A stretch of 64,000 bases of DNA. It comes from Oscillospiraceae bacterium (lineage in GTDB: Bacteria; Bacillota; Clostridia; Oscillospirales; Oscillospiraceae). Location: positions 59,912-123,911 of the forward strand of contig JAFQFA010000024.1 in assembly GCA_017398725.1 (NCBI GenBank). The letters run 5' to 3'. Each line of letters starts with the position of its first letter. Position 1 is the stretch's first letter. Made by a program: the position numbers and the translations under genes. Below, one piece after another: positions 25,861-32,927 of the stretch. Under the pieces are notes generated by a model. The model saw only the letters and a list, made by a program, of their open reading frames with translations. It made no database searches and was not told the origin of the DNA.

Positions 25861-25889
25861 TTGCTTATTGGCTGGATTTGGTTTATAAT
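25861..25889 (+). promoter_or_regulatory. Promoter of the homocysteine methyltransferase gene
   Basis: TTGCTT (25861-25866), 17 bases, exact TATAAT (25884-25889); almost back to back with the aminopeptidase promoter. No S-box or T-box leader fits in the 22 bases before the ATG. Confidence 0.75.
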
Positions 25890-25911
25890 AGTTTCGAGAG
25901 GATGATGCAAC

Positions 25912-26781
25912 ATGCTGACAACCCATGCATTTCACGAACTGCTGAAAACCGGTCCTTTGGTTTTGGACGGCGCTACCGGCTCTAATCTGATGCTGGCAGG
26001 CATGCCCCGGGGCTGCTGTGCCGAGCAATGGATCTTGGAAAATCCGGAAGCGCTGGTGCTGCTGCAGCGCAGCTATGCAAATGCCGGCAGCGATGTTATT
26101 TATGCTCCCACCTTTCAGGCCCAACCCATTGCGCTGGAAAAGGTAGGACTGGAAAAGCAGACAGAAGCCGTCAACGCCGCCTTGGTAGCCCTTTCCCGAT
26201 CCGCTGCACCCGGCAAGCTCATCGCCGGTGACCTGACTACACTGGCTGCCTTTACGGAAAGCTGGAATCCGGAAAATTTCGATCTGCTGGTAGAAAATTA
26301 CCGGCGGCAGATCCGAGGGCTGGTAGACGGCGGGGCGGATTTATTGGTGGCAGAAACACTGATGTACCCGCAGGAAGCGGAAGCGATCCTGACCGCTGCA
26401 GAGCTGGAAAATGCCGGTGCCTGTATGTACAGCTTTACCATGCAGGCAGGGGGCATTTTATTCTCCGGCATGGATGCCGGTCCTGTTCTGCGGGAACTGG
26501 AGCAAGCCGGTGCCGCCGCGGTGGGCTTTAACTGCGTAGCCGCGGATATGATGACCCCCTACCTTGTAAGCAAGCTGCGGCGGGATGTGAAAGGGCCGCT
26601 GCTTTGCAAGCCCAACGCCGGCAATCCGGTAATCGGCGACGACGGCATTGCCCGCTACGAGATGAAGCCGGACGCTTTTGCCGGCATCGTGGCAGATTGT
26701 GTACAAATGGGTGCTAAGCTGGTGGGTGGCTGCTGCGGTACCACTCCAAAGCATATTCAAGCAGTCAAAAACGCAATATAA
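25912..26781 (+). CDS. Homocysteine S-methyltransferase family protein
   Basis: A 289-residue TIM-barrel methyltransferase like MmuM or the N-terminal homocysteine domain of MetH. It transfers a methyl group to homocysteine to make methionine. Motifs are LVLDGATGSNLMLAGMPRGC at the start, YAPTFQAQP, DLLVAETL, and the three zinc-ligand cysteines C207 (GFNCVAAD), C274 and C275 (GGCCGTTPKHI). No folate or cobalamin domain is attached, so it either uses a separate corrinoid protein or a small methyl donor such as S-methylmethionine. Monocistronic, with GAGAGG before the ATG and a terminator-like hairpin behind. Confidence 0.9.
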   Translation: MLTTHAFHELLKTGPLVLDGATGSNLMLAGMPRGCCAEQWILENPEALVLLQRSYANAGSDVIYAPTFQAQPIALEKVGLEKQTEAVNAALVALSRSAAPGKLIAGDLTTLAAFTESWNPENFDLLVENYRRQIRGLVDGGADLLVAETLMYPQEAEAILTAAELENAGACMYSFTMQAGGILFSGMDAGPVLRELEQAGAAAVGFNCVAADMMTPYLVSKLRRDVKGPLLCKPNAGNPVIGDDGIARYEMKPDAFAGIVADCVQMGAKLVGGCCGTTPKHIQAVKNAI

Positions 26782-26786
26782 CACAA

Positions 26787-26812
26787 GCCCGGGATGCCAA
26801 CGCATCCCGGGC
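26787..26812 (+). terminator. Probable terminator after the methyltransferase gene
   Basis: Perfect 11-base GC-rich stem (26787-26797 with 26802-26812), CAAC loop; the following T content is weak (CTATTAATT). Confidence 0.6.
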
Positions 26813-26817
26813 CTATT

Positions 26818-26933
26818 AATTCAATTTCACGAATAGTCGCCCTACAACGGGTGTATTATGAACGTGGGAAACGGCGGGACACAAGGCCCCGCCCTACGAT
26901 GTTATACGTTACCTGTTCGATAAATTGGAATTT
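26818..26933 (-). repeat. Palindromic MITE-like repeat, copy A
   Basis: About 116 bases with imperfect terminal inverted repeats. On the minus strand it begins AAATTCCAATTTATCGAACA and contains the family core CGTAGGGCGGGGCCTTG. The same core and ends recur at 30448-30591 and 62711-62792. No open reading frame, so it would need a transposase in trans. Confidence 0.7.
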
Positions 26934-26949
26934 ATGGTTTCATTTCCCG

Positions 26950-27042
26950 CGCCGAGGCGTCCGGGCCAAAGTGCTTTACTACGAAATCCACCCAGCTAAG
27001 GCAGTCCCGATGCTCCTTAATTCCAAAGGTGATGGTTTCTCC
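26950..27042 (-). pseudogene. Decayed fragment of an alpha/beta hydrolase paralog
   Basis: Read on the minus strand, 27036 to 26958 is nearly identical to the intact hydrolase gene at about 39509-39588. It translates to TITFGIKEHRDCLSWVDF then VVKHFGPD, with one Asn-to-Ser change relative to the intact gene. Homology stops on both sides; on its 3-prime side lies repeat copy A. It has no start codon and is not expressed as a protein in any evident way. Confidence 0.75.
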
Positions 27043-27068
27043 CACCTGTTTTTTGCTTTGCAAAATCC

Positions 27069-27090
27069 AGCCCCCTCGTCAGAGGGGGCT
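27069..27090 (-). terminator. Possible terminator after the lipoprotein gene
   Basis: Nine-base stem (27069-27077 with 27082-27090) with a four-base loop, followed on the minus strand by GGATTTTG, a short T run. Together with the hydrolase fragment and copy A this fills the 330-base gap 26782-27115. Confidence 0.5.
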
Positions 27091-27115
27091 GTTGGCGTGT
27101 ATGTGGTTTATTGTT

Positions 27116-27805
27116 TCAACCGGTTTTTTCAGCCATGGCTTGCTGGCGCGCAAGGGCAACACTGGCATTGAATTCTGCCACCGCTGCTTCCGCGGTCTTC
27201 GCACTTAGCAGCCGACTTAGCACTGTCGCATTCATACCGTTTGGGTATGCAGAGAGCGGTATTGTTCGCCCGGCTTCAATGGTAAATCTGTGGGTATCGG
27301 TATGCCAAACGATGCTGTATAGGTTTCCTGCATAATAATTATATTGGATACCGTTTATTGTACATGTTTCGCCGCGTGACTGGTTTGTACGCATGTCATC
27401 GTGTTCTAATGCCGATTGAGGGGGGTCAGATTTATATTCTGTTGCTAAATCTGTAGTTGGGTACACAATCAAGCTGATGTGATAACCGTTTTTGTCAAGT
27501 AAACCATATAAGTACTCCTGACATTTTTCATGACCTTTATCTACAAAGCAGACAAACTGGCCAAGGCTTTTTACCATTTCATAATTTATGAAAGTGTTCG
27601 AATCCGCCTTAAGAGCAATATATTTGTTGTATTCTTCGATGGTAAGGAGTGTAGGAAGAGACTGGCAGCCTTGGGTGCCCGCAACGGACGGGGCTGCGGT
27701 GCCCGCAGAGCCGAACGGCTCCGGCTGGTATGCGTTTTGTCCCGCGCAGCCCGCGAAAACAGGCAGAAGTAAAAACAATAGGGCAATAGAGATTATGCGC
27801 TTCAT
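27116..27805 (-). CDS. Unrecognised secreted lipoprotein
   Basis: A 229-residue protein with a clear lipoprotein signal (MKRIISIALLFLLLPVFAGC; lipidated C20), so it is anchored on the outer face of the membrane. After a Gly/Ala/Pro-rich spacer comes a globular part (about 52-200) with TIEEYNKYIALKADSN, YEMVKSLGQFVCFVD, YHISLIVYP and INGIQYNYYAGNLYSIVWHT, the last looking like strands of a beta sandwich. No family recognised. It lies 28 bases downstream of the metzincin-like protease gene with a GGGAGGG site, so it is likely co-expressed and might assist or be protected from that protease; that is inference. Lower GC than the housekeeping genes. Confidence 0.75.
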   Translation of the reverse strand: MKRIISIALLFLLLPVFAGCAGQNAYQPEPFGSAGTAAPSVAGTQGCQSLPTLLTIEEYNKYIALKADSNTFINYEMVKSLGQFVCFVDKGHEKCQEYLYGLLDKNGYHISLIVYPTTDLATEYKSDPPQSALEHDDMRTNQSRGETCTINGIQYNYYAGNLYSIVWHTDTHRFTIEAGRTIPLSAYPNGMNATVLSRLLSAKTAEAAVAEFNASVALARQQAMAEKTG

Positions 27806-27833
27806 ATTATTCCCTCCCTAGTCAATTGGTGTT

Positions 27834-29906
27834 TTATGAATAATCATCAATATTGGCCATCATCTGTGCTACACATCCCGGGCAAATGATTCCACTGGAA
27901 ACTGAATTGATTTCATCTTTTCTATCACCATAAATACAATACCTGCTTGTGTTCGCTTTTGGGGGATGATCACTGCGATAATGGTCTGTAATGCCGAACA
28001 TGTGCCCGAACTCATGGATAGCGGTTAACGTTTCTTGGATACCACCCCGGGTGTCGGTGATGACCATTATACGTTTCGAATTAGAAGCCAGTCCACGGAG
28101 CGGCACCATGGAGGATGCATTAAACTGATGCCCGTAATCCGCATCCACAAAACAAACATTGTGGCCAACATACATCATCGTTAAACTGGATGTGTTGGGG
28201 GTAGAGATCCTATACAGTATATTATATGCGTTTTTGAAGTGGTTGTCTTTTATTTCGATCTCACTTGAGTTCTCGCAGAAAGAATCTTCAACATCATACT
28301 CATTGACATGTGCATCTGCATAACTCTGTTTGCGCGATGGGGTTGACAAAATTACATCAAGTCCATAATCCCCAAAGAAATTCTTTAATGTCTGGGCTTG
28401 ACCGGCAATTGTACTGGCTGCCGATGCGTTGCCGGAAGCATATGCGTAATCATACTGAAGGTTCAGGGTTACGCTGGGTAGAGCAGGCGGTTCGGTGGGC
28501 GGGTTACTATCTCCGCCCGTGTATGTGATATGCAGTTCCGGCTTGTGGGGAGACGGGGCATCGGAACTGTAGAAGGTTGTCCATTGTTCCGTGTTAGTTT
28601 CCAGATAGTGTCGAACAGCAAAACCGTAGTTTTCCCAGCTGCCGTCCAACCATTTTTTTACAATATCGGTTACATCCATTTCAAACCATGCGCTGCCGCT
28701 ACTGCGGCGCTCACTCTCCGATGAGAGGTTTTCCATGGTAAAAGCCGGCATATTGTTCCATGTGATTGTTCCGGAGGACCAGCCGGCTTGACAGCGGTAG
28801 GCTCTTGTGGCAGGGTCTACTCCGGAGTATTTTTTCAGGGCAAGGACCGATTCGGTAACATTAGCTGCCGGTATGGAACTGGGCATGTCAAATCGCAGGT
28901 AAGCCCGGCGTTTTCCGTAGGTAGTATCTCTGCCTGTGCGCAGGCGTTTTTCCATCTGGTAATTGGTATCGGGCTTAGCGCTGTACACACTGGCATCTGC
29001 TGTTTTGGCGGAACTGATCATTACTGAGGGGTCGATCACCACCGGATAAACCCGGTCATCTGCAGTCAGATATGCTTCATCTAAGGTAATCGTTATTAGA
29101 ATGTCCCGGCCGCCTTTTACAGGAGTAAAGGTATAGGAGAGGTCCTCGGTCATCTCCCCAGTGCCGTCTATAGCAAACAGCTGATCCAGCCGGAACACCT
29201 CTTCCTTGTTTTCATCAAGGAAAACACCGGTACTGCCTTTGGCTTCCAGTGTGAGTCCTTCCATGCTGAACCGGAAGCGGAATACATTGGGTGCATGGCT
29301 GCTTTTTAGCACAATATATTCCTTCAGTGCGTCGTTTTGCAGCACATAAACAATGTCTGTGTTGTAAAAGGCGTTGGTGTACATGATGGTGTCGCTGCCG
29401 GTGTCTGTCAGCTGTGTAAGGGTGTTGCAGTTTCTTACAGCACCTACCGTGACTGCTTTGCTGTCAGCGGTAGTGTGGAAGGGATTGCCACCGGAGGCGC
29501 TATCCGTCCGGAAGGTGATGCCATGGGAGCCTTTTGTCATGGTGACGGTAGGAATTTCCGAATCGGAGAAGGTTACTTGAAATGAATTTGCGGTGTTTTT
29601 ATAGTGCCGCCGGTCGGTCTTGGCGGTAACCTCATCCAGTACAAGGGTGTTGTCTATGGGCTTTAATGCATTACGGCCGTCCCGATAATATTTGTCACCA
29701 GCATAAATGACACATTCATAGTTGCCATTGCTGAGCAGATAGGTTTCTGAATTGGTTTCCCGGAGGGATACGATTTCCTGAATCCGTTGCACTGGTGCGT
29801 TTTCTTGGACGGTGGATTGTACGAGGGGGGCAGCTGTCCCTGTGGTGCCAAGAATCATAGCAAGCAACATGATCAGCACAATGATCTTATTCCTGCTGCG
29901 CTTCAT
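27834..29906 (-). CDS. Secreted metzincin-like zinc protease with DNRLRE domain
   Basis: A 690-residue secreted protein. Residues 1-30 form a signal peptide (KIIVLIMLLAMILGTTGTAA). About 290-450 resembles the DNRLRE module of cell-surface proteins (RRAYLRFDMPSSIP, ALKKYSGVD, TWNNMPAF, WFEMDVTDIVKKWLDGSWEN). A PTEPPALP linker leads to a C-terminal peptidase domain with HEFGHMFGITDH at 631-642: H631, H635 and, at the third-ligand position, D641, followed by H642. Metzincins normally use His there; Asp occurs in snapalysin-type enzymes. The last 20 residues hold CPGC. AAAGGAG precedes the ATG; upstream are a short leader ORF and a hairpin. Target unknown. Confidence 0.8.
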   Translation of the reverse strand: MKRSRNKIIVLIMLLAMILGTTGTAAPLVQSTVQENAPVQRIQEIVSLRETNSETYLLSNGNYECVIYAGDKYYRDGRNALKPIDNTLVLDEVTAKTDRRHYKNTANSFQVTFSDSEIPTVTMTKGSHGITFRTDSASGGNPFHTTADSKAVTVGAVRNCNTLTQLTDTGSDTIMYTNAFYNTDIVYVLQNDALKEYIVLKSSHAPNVFRFRFSMEGLTLEAKGSTGVFLDENKEEVFRLDQLFAIDGTGEMTEDLSYTFTPVKGGRDILITITLDEAYLTADDRVYPVVIDPSVMISSAKTADASVYSAKPDTNYQMEKRLRTGRDTTYGKRRAYLRFDMPSSIPAANVTESVLALKKYSGVDPATRAYRCQAGWSSGTITWNNMPAFTMENLSSESERRSSGSAWFEMDVTDIVKKWLDGSWENYGFAVRHYLETNTEQWTTFYSSDAPSPHKPELHITYTGGDSNPPTEPPALPSVTLNLQYDYAYASGNASAASTIAGQAQTLKNFFGDYGLDVILSTPSRKQSYADAHVNEYDVEDSFCENSSEIEIKDNHFKNAYNILYRISTPNTSSLTMMYVGHNVCFVDADYGHQFNASSMVPLRGLASNSKRIMVITDTRGGIQETLTAIHEFGHMFGITDHYRSDHPPKANTSRYCIYGDRKDEINSVSSGIICPGCVAQMMANIDDYS

Positions 29907-29949
29907 AAAAAACTCCTTTCTTTGTTGAAGCGGATGGGCGGAAATAAGT

Positions 29950-29980
29950 GCGCATAGGCTTAATTTGACAGCCTATGCGC
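29950..29980 (-). promoter_or_regulatory. Perfect 11-base hairpin in the protease leader
   Basis: 29950-29960 pairs with 29970-29980 around a nine-base loop. On the minus strand it begins inside the last codons of the small upstream ORF and lies about 45 bases before the protease ATG. No T run, so it would act on translation or stability rather than as a terminator. Confidence 0.55.
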
Positions 29981-30068
29981 TAGCTGTGCTTGCCTTGTGC
30001 TGTATCTTATGCACAGGGGGCAAAAACGCATAGGTGCCCGGAAAAGGGCACGGCCGCTTTTTGTACAT
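29973..30068 (-). CDS. Possible 31-residue leader peptide
   Basis: A small ORF not extending into any other gene: ATG at 30068, TAG at 29973-29975, with AAAGGAGG 9 bases before the ATG and a good promoter just upstream. The peptide starts MYKKRPCPFPGTY and ends TASA. It is Pro-, Lys- and Cys-rich with no membrane segment. Its stop codon lies within a hairpin in front of the protease gene, which suggests translation of this ORF could alter access to the protease ribosome site. It might also be a chance ORF. Confidence 0.4.
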   Translation of the reverse strand: MYKKRPCPFPGTYAFLPPVHKIQHKASTASA

Positions 30069-30088
30069 TTGAGGAAGCCTCCTTTCCT

Positions 30089-30117
30089 ATTATATCCTTT
30101 TTACTTATATATGTCTA
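30089..30117 (-). promoter_or_regulatory. Promoter of the leader ORF/protease/lipoprotein unit
   Basis: Minus-strand TAGACA (30117-30112), 17 bases, exact TATAAT (30094-30089). Confidence 0.65.
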
Positions 30118-30242
30118 GAAAAAGTATAAAGGTGACATTTAATCCTTGTTTTCTATTGCTGTTCAGAAATTTGCAAGGAATATTGTTAAAAGCAATGCGC
30201 TTGCGCAGTAAAAATCCACCGACAGCAGTGCCGCCCTCTGAG

Positions 30243-30395
30243 AAATTCCTCGCCGCTCTTGCCCCCAACTTTGAAGCCGCCAAGAAGTTCTACGATAAGG
30301 GCTACAGCTTGGTGTACATGATGTCTGATGCCGCCGCTTTGGTAAAAGCCGCCAACGACAATGTCAAGGGCTTCCGGGAATATATAGGCAAATAA
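30243..30395 (+). pseudogene. C-terminal remnant of an HpcH/HpaI-type aldolase
   Basis: About 50 codons in one frame match the C-terminus of HpcH/HpaI aldolases (class II, pyruvate-type): EAAKKFYDKGYSLVYM, SDAAALVKAANDNVKGF, then a stop. The family's body of about 200 residues and its metal site are missing; the sequence upstream (about 30120-30240) is AT-rich and unrelated. The frame can be read open back to 29997, but without the fold. A terminator follows, probably inherited from the parent gene. Base composition matches the host, so it is likely debris of a native gene. Confidence 0.75.
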
Positions 30396-30401
30396 CAGAA
30401 T

Positions 30402-30432
30402 AAAAACTGGGCCGCACCGCAGCCCAGTTTTT
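30402..30432 (+). terminator. Terminator behind the aldolase remnant
   Basis: Eleven-base stem (30402-30412 with 30422-30432), nine-base loop; the 3-prime arm ends in five T. Confidence 0.75.
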
Positions 30433-30447
30433 AATATATCGCCCATC

Positions 30448-30591
30448 AAATTCCAATTTATTGAACTGTTTCCAAACAACACCGTAGGGCGGGGCCTTGG
30501 TCCCGCCGTCAAAAGCCGTTGCAACAGAGCGGCAGGAGCAGAGCCCCCGCCCTACGATATGATTGGGGAACTGTTCGATAAATCAGAATTT
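30448..30591 (+). repeat. Palindromic MITE-like repeat, copy B (most complete)
   Basis: About 144 bases with 21-base terminal inverted repeats matching at 17 positions: left end AAATTCCAATTTATTGAACT, right end (complement) AAATTCTGATTTATCGAACA. The interior also is semi-palindromic, with CGTAGGGCGGGGCCTTGG on the left and GCCCCCGCCCTACG on the right. No coding capacity. Same family as copies A and C. Confidence 0.75.
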
Positions 30592-30625
30592 ACGAGGTGG
30601 TGTTAACAATGTGTTCATTTTTTTG

Positions 30626-30654
30626 TTGTCAAATGTCGGTTTTTCTGCTACAAT
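30626..30654 (+). promoter_or_regulatory. Promoter placed directly at the next start codon
   Basis: TTGTCA (30626-30631), 17 bases, TACAAT (30649-30654). The expected transcription start (30661-30663) is within three bases of the ATG at 30664, and no ribosome site is present, so the mRNA may be leaderless. Confidence 0.65.
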
Positions 30655-30663
30655 GATTTTGCT

Positions 30664-32070
30664 ATGAAAAACAGAACCAATTACTTTGTCAGCAACAAGA
30701 ATGTGCTGACATGGCTGATGGCGCTGTGCATGGTTTGCTCGGCAGTGACCCGCGTCCTGTTTGTCGGTTTGGAAGGAGCCGATATGTGGAGTCAAATCGT
30801 TCTGCCAATCGCAGCATCTTTGCTCTTTGCGCTCATCGTACTTACCGCCGGTAAGGAACAATTCTATAAAACCGCGATCCCCGTCTGGATGATCTGCATT
30901 TACTACTGCTTTGTGTTTGCCGCCTTCCCCTTTAGCGGCTACAAGACCATGATCGTCTCCCTGTACGCCATCGCTATGCTGTTTGTGGCGGTGCTTTACA
31001 CCCAGATCACCAGCGGCAAAGTCAACGCCGTATGGCTGCTGGTATTTTTACTGGCTTTCCCTGCTGCTGTGCAGCTTTATCTGGAGCGGAAGATCCTGCT
31101 GAGCCGGGATTACACGCTGCTGCTGCCGGATATCTTGATGATCGGCGGCTGCGTACTGACCATGCTGGCCATCCGGATCCATCCTGCCGGCCAGTATCAT
31201 CCCACTTGGGGTGACCGGACCGACGGTCGCCGGATCCGCACCCTCTCCCCCATGGCCCAGATCACCATGTATTTCCAGTGGGAGCGGAACATCTGCTCCA
31301 ACCTGTTTGAGGAATCCTTTGAGATCTCTCATGTGGAGCGCTACATCCGCCAAAAGCGGAAAGAGGGTCTGAAGGATTTCGGTCTGACCCATGTACTGCT
31401 GGCTGCCTATGTGCGGGGTCTGTGCAAGTACCCCCAGCTGAACCGGTTTATTTCCGGTCAGAAGGTCTATTCCCGCGGAGAGGATATCCAGTACTGCATG
31501 GTGGTCAAGAAGGAAATGACCATCGACTCCCCCGACACCTCCATCAAAGTCCACCTGAACCGGAAGGACACCGCTGCGGATGTGTACGAAAAGCTCAACG
31601 CCGCTGTTGCCGATGTGAAGCGGACCCAAGAGCTGGATTCCAGCTTGGACGGACTGATCGGCGTTCTGAACCTGATCCCCGGCGTGCTGCTGAAATTCGT
31701 GGTATGGCTTTTAAAGTTCTTGGATTACTTTGGTCTGTTGCCCAAGTTCCTGCTGGAGCTGAGTCCCTTCCATGGCAGTTTGTTCTTCACCTCCATGGGT
31801 TCTCTGGGCATTCCTCCCATCTACCACCACCTGTACGATTTCGGTAACCTGCCGGTATTCGGTGCCTTTGGCTGCAAGCGCCGGGCGCTGGAGGTGGAAG
31901 AAGACGGCACTGTGGCGCAGCGCAAGTATCTGGATGTGAAGTTCGTTTTGGACGAACGGATCGTAGACGGCTACTACTATGCCGCCTTCTTCAAGCACTA
32001 CCGCGCCATTTTGCGCCACCCCGAAATTCTCGACCTGCCCCCGGACGAGTTGGTACAGGATATCGACTGA
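30664..32070 (+). CDS. Membrane protein fused to a 2-oxoacid dehydrogenase E2/CAT-type acyltransferase-like domain
   Basis: A 468-residue protein. Residues 1-170 contain about six hydrophobic helices (LTWLMALCMVCSAVTRVLF, IVLPIAASLLFALIVL, WMICIYYCFVFAAFPF, VWLLVFLLAFPAAVQLYL among them). The rest resembles the trimeric catalytic domain of E2 acyltransferases: ITMYFQWERNICSN, LTHVLLAAYVRGLCKYPQLN, a long helical insert near 330-365, and DERIVDGYYYAAFF close to the end. The family's catalytic DHRxxDG reads DERIVDG, so the catalytic His is replaced by Glu; it may be inactive or do another job. No lipoyl domain. Overlaps birA by one base (TGATG). Confidence 0.75.
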   Translation: MKNRTNYFVSNKNVLTWLMALCMVCSAVTRVLFVGLEGADMWSQIVLPIAASLLFALIVLTAGKEQFYKTAIPVWMICIYYCFVFAAFPFSGYKTMIVSLYAIAMLFVAVLYTQITSGKVNAVWLLVFLLAFPAAVQLYLERKILLSRDYTLLLPDILMIGGCVLTMLAIRIHPAGQYHPTWGDRTDGRRIRTLSPMAQITMYFQWERNICSNLFEESFEISHVERYIRQKRKEGLKDFGLTHVLLAAYVRGLCKYPQLNRFISGQKVYSRGEDIQYCMVVKKEMTIDSPDTSIKVHLNRKDTAADVYEKLNAAVADVKRTQELDSSLDGLIGVLNLIPGVLLKFVVWLLKFLDYFGLLPKFLLELSPFHGSLFFTSMGSLGIPPIYHHLYDFGNLPVFGAFGCKRRALEVEEDGTVAQRKYLDVKFVLDERIVDGYYYAAFFKHYRAILRHPEILDLPPDELVQDID

Positions 32071-32858
32071 TGATCAAGAACATTCTTTCACACCTGCCGG
32101 GGGATTTCCCCCGGCAGGTGCATTGGTTTGAGGAGGTTACCTCCACCAACGATATTGCCAAACAGATGGCAAAAGCGGGCGCACCCCATGGAACCGCGGT
32201 GCTGGCCGGCCGCCAGACCGGCGGAAGAGGCCGGATGGGTCGCCGTTTCTCTTCCCCCGCCGGAATGGGGGTATATCTTTCCGTGATCCTGCGCCCCGGA
32301 CGCCCTGCCCCGGAGCTGATGCATCTGACCTGCGCGGTTGGCACTTTAATGTGCGATGCGGTAGAAACGGTTTCTGCCTGCCGGCCAAAGCTGAAATGGA
32401 TCAACGACCTGATCCTGCAAAACAAAAAACTGGGCGGTATCCTCACTGAGCTTTCCATTGATGCCGCCAGCGGCCTTGTGGATTATGCCGTGGTGGGAAT
32501 CGGCATCAACTGCAATCAGAAAAAAGCTGATTTTCCTGCCGAATTGCAGGAAACGGCGATCTCCTTAAAAATGCATACCGGAAAACCGGTGGATATGGCG
32601 CAATTGGCTGCTGCCATGATATACCGCTTGTGTCAAGGTGCAATTCCCGAAAACCGGATATCCCTCATGTCTGCCTACCGAAAAGACTGCATTACCTTAG
32701 GCAAGGAGATCACTGTATTGCAGGAAGCAGCTTCGTACCCCGCTACCGCATTGGATATTAACGATGACGGTGCGCTTTTGGTCCGTCTTTGTGACGGTAG
32801 TACCAAACTTTTGCAAAGCGGCGAAGTCAGCATCCGTGGGCAAGCCGGGTATATCTAA
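32070..32858 (+). CDS. birA: Biotin-[acetyl-CoA-carboxylase] ligase, no DNA-binding domain
   Basis: A 262-residue biotin protein ligase that attaches biotin to carboxylase carrier domains through biotinyl-AMP. Motifs are VTSTNDIAKQMA, GRQTGGRGRMGRRFSSP, KLKWINDLILQNKKLGGIL (KWPND in most relatives) and VVGIGINCN, then a small C-terminal SH3-like domain. The N-terminal helix-turn-helix of repressor-type BirA is absent, so it is a group I ligase and does not itself regulate transcription. Translation is coupled to the upstream membrane protein. A strong hairpin covers codons 8-17. Confidence 0.92.
   Translation: MIKNILSHLPGDFPRQVHWFEEVTSTNDIAKQMAKAGAPHGTAVLAGRQTGGRGRMGRRFSSPAGMGVYLSVILRPGRPAPELMHLTCAVGTLMCDAVETVSACRPKLKWINDLILQNKKLGGILTELSIDAASGLVDYAVVGIGINCNQKKADFPAELQETAISLKMHTGKPVDMAQLAAAMIYRLCQGAIPENRISLMSAYRKDCITLGKEITVLQEAASYPATALDINDDGALLVRLCDGSTKLLQSGEVSIRGQAGYI
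32091..32120 (+). promoter_or_regulatory. Perfect 13-base GC-rich hairpin inside the 5-prime coding part of birA
   Basis: 32091-32103 pairs with 32108-32120 around ATTT. It lies 20 bases after the birA start, within reading frame, and could slow initiation or early elongation, or end transcripts of the upstream gene imperfectly. Confidence 0.6.
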
Positions 32859-32866
32859 TTTTCCTA

Positions 32867-32895
32867 TTGCATTTTCTTCATGATTCGGTTATACT
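32867..32895 (+). promoter_or_regulatory. Promoter of the CCC-triplet miniprotein gene
   Basis: TTGCAT (32867-32872), 17 bases, TATACT (32890-32895). Confidence 0.7.
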
Positions 32896-32927
32896 GAAAT
32901 TAGAAATAAACCAACGGAGGGTGAACG

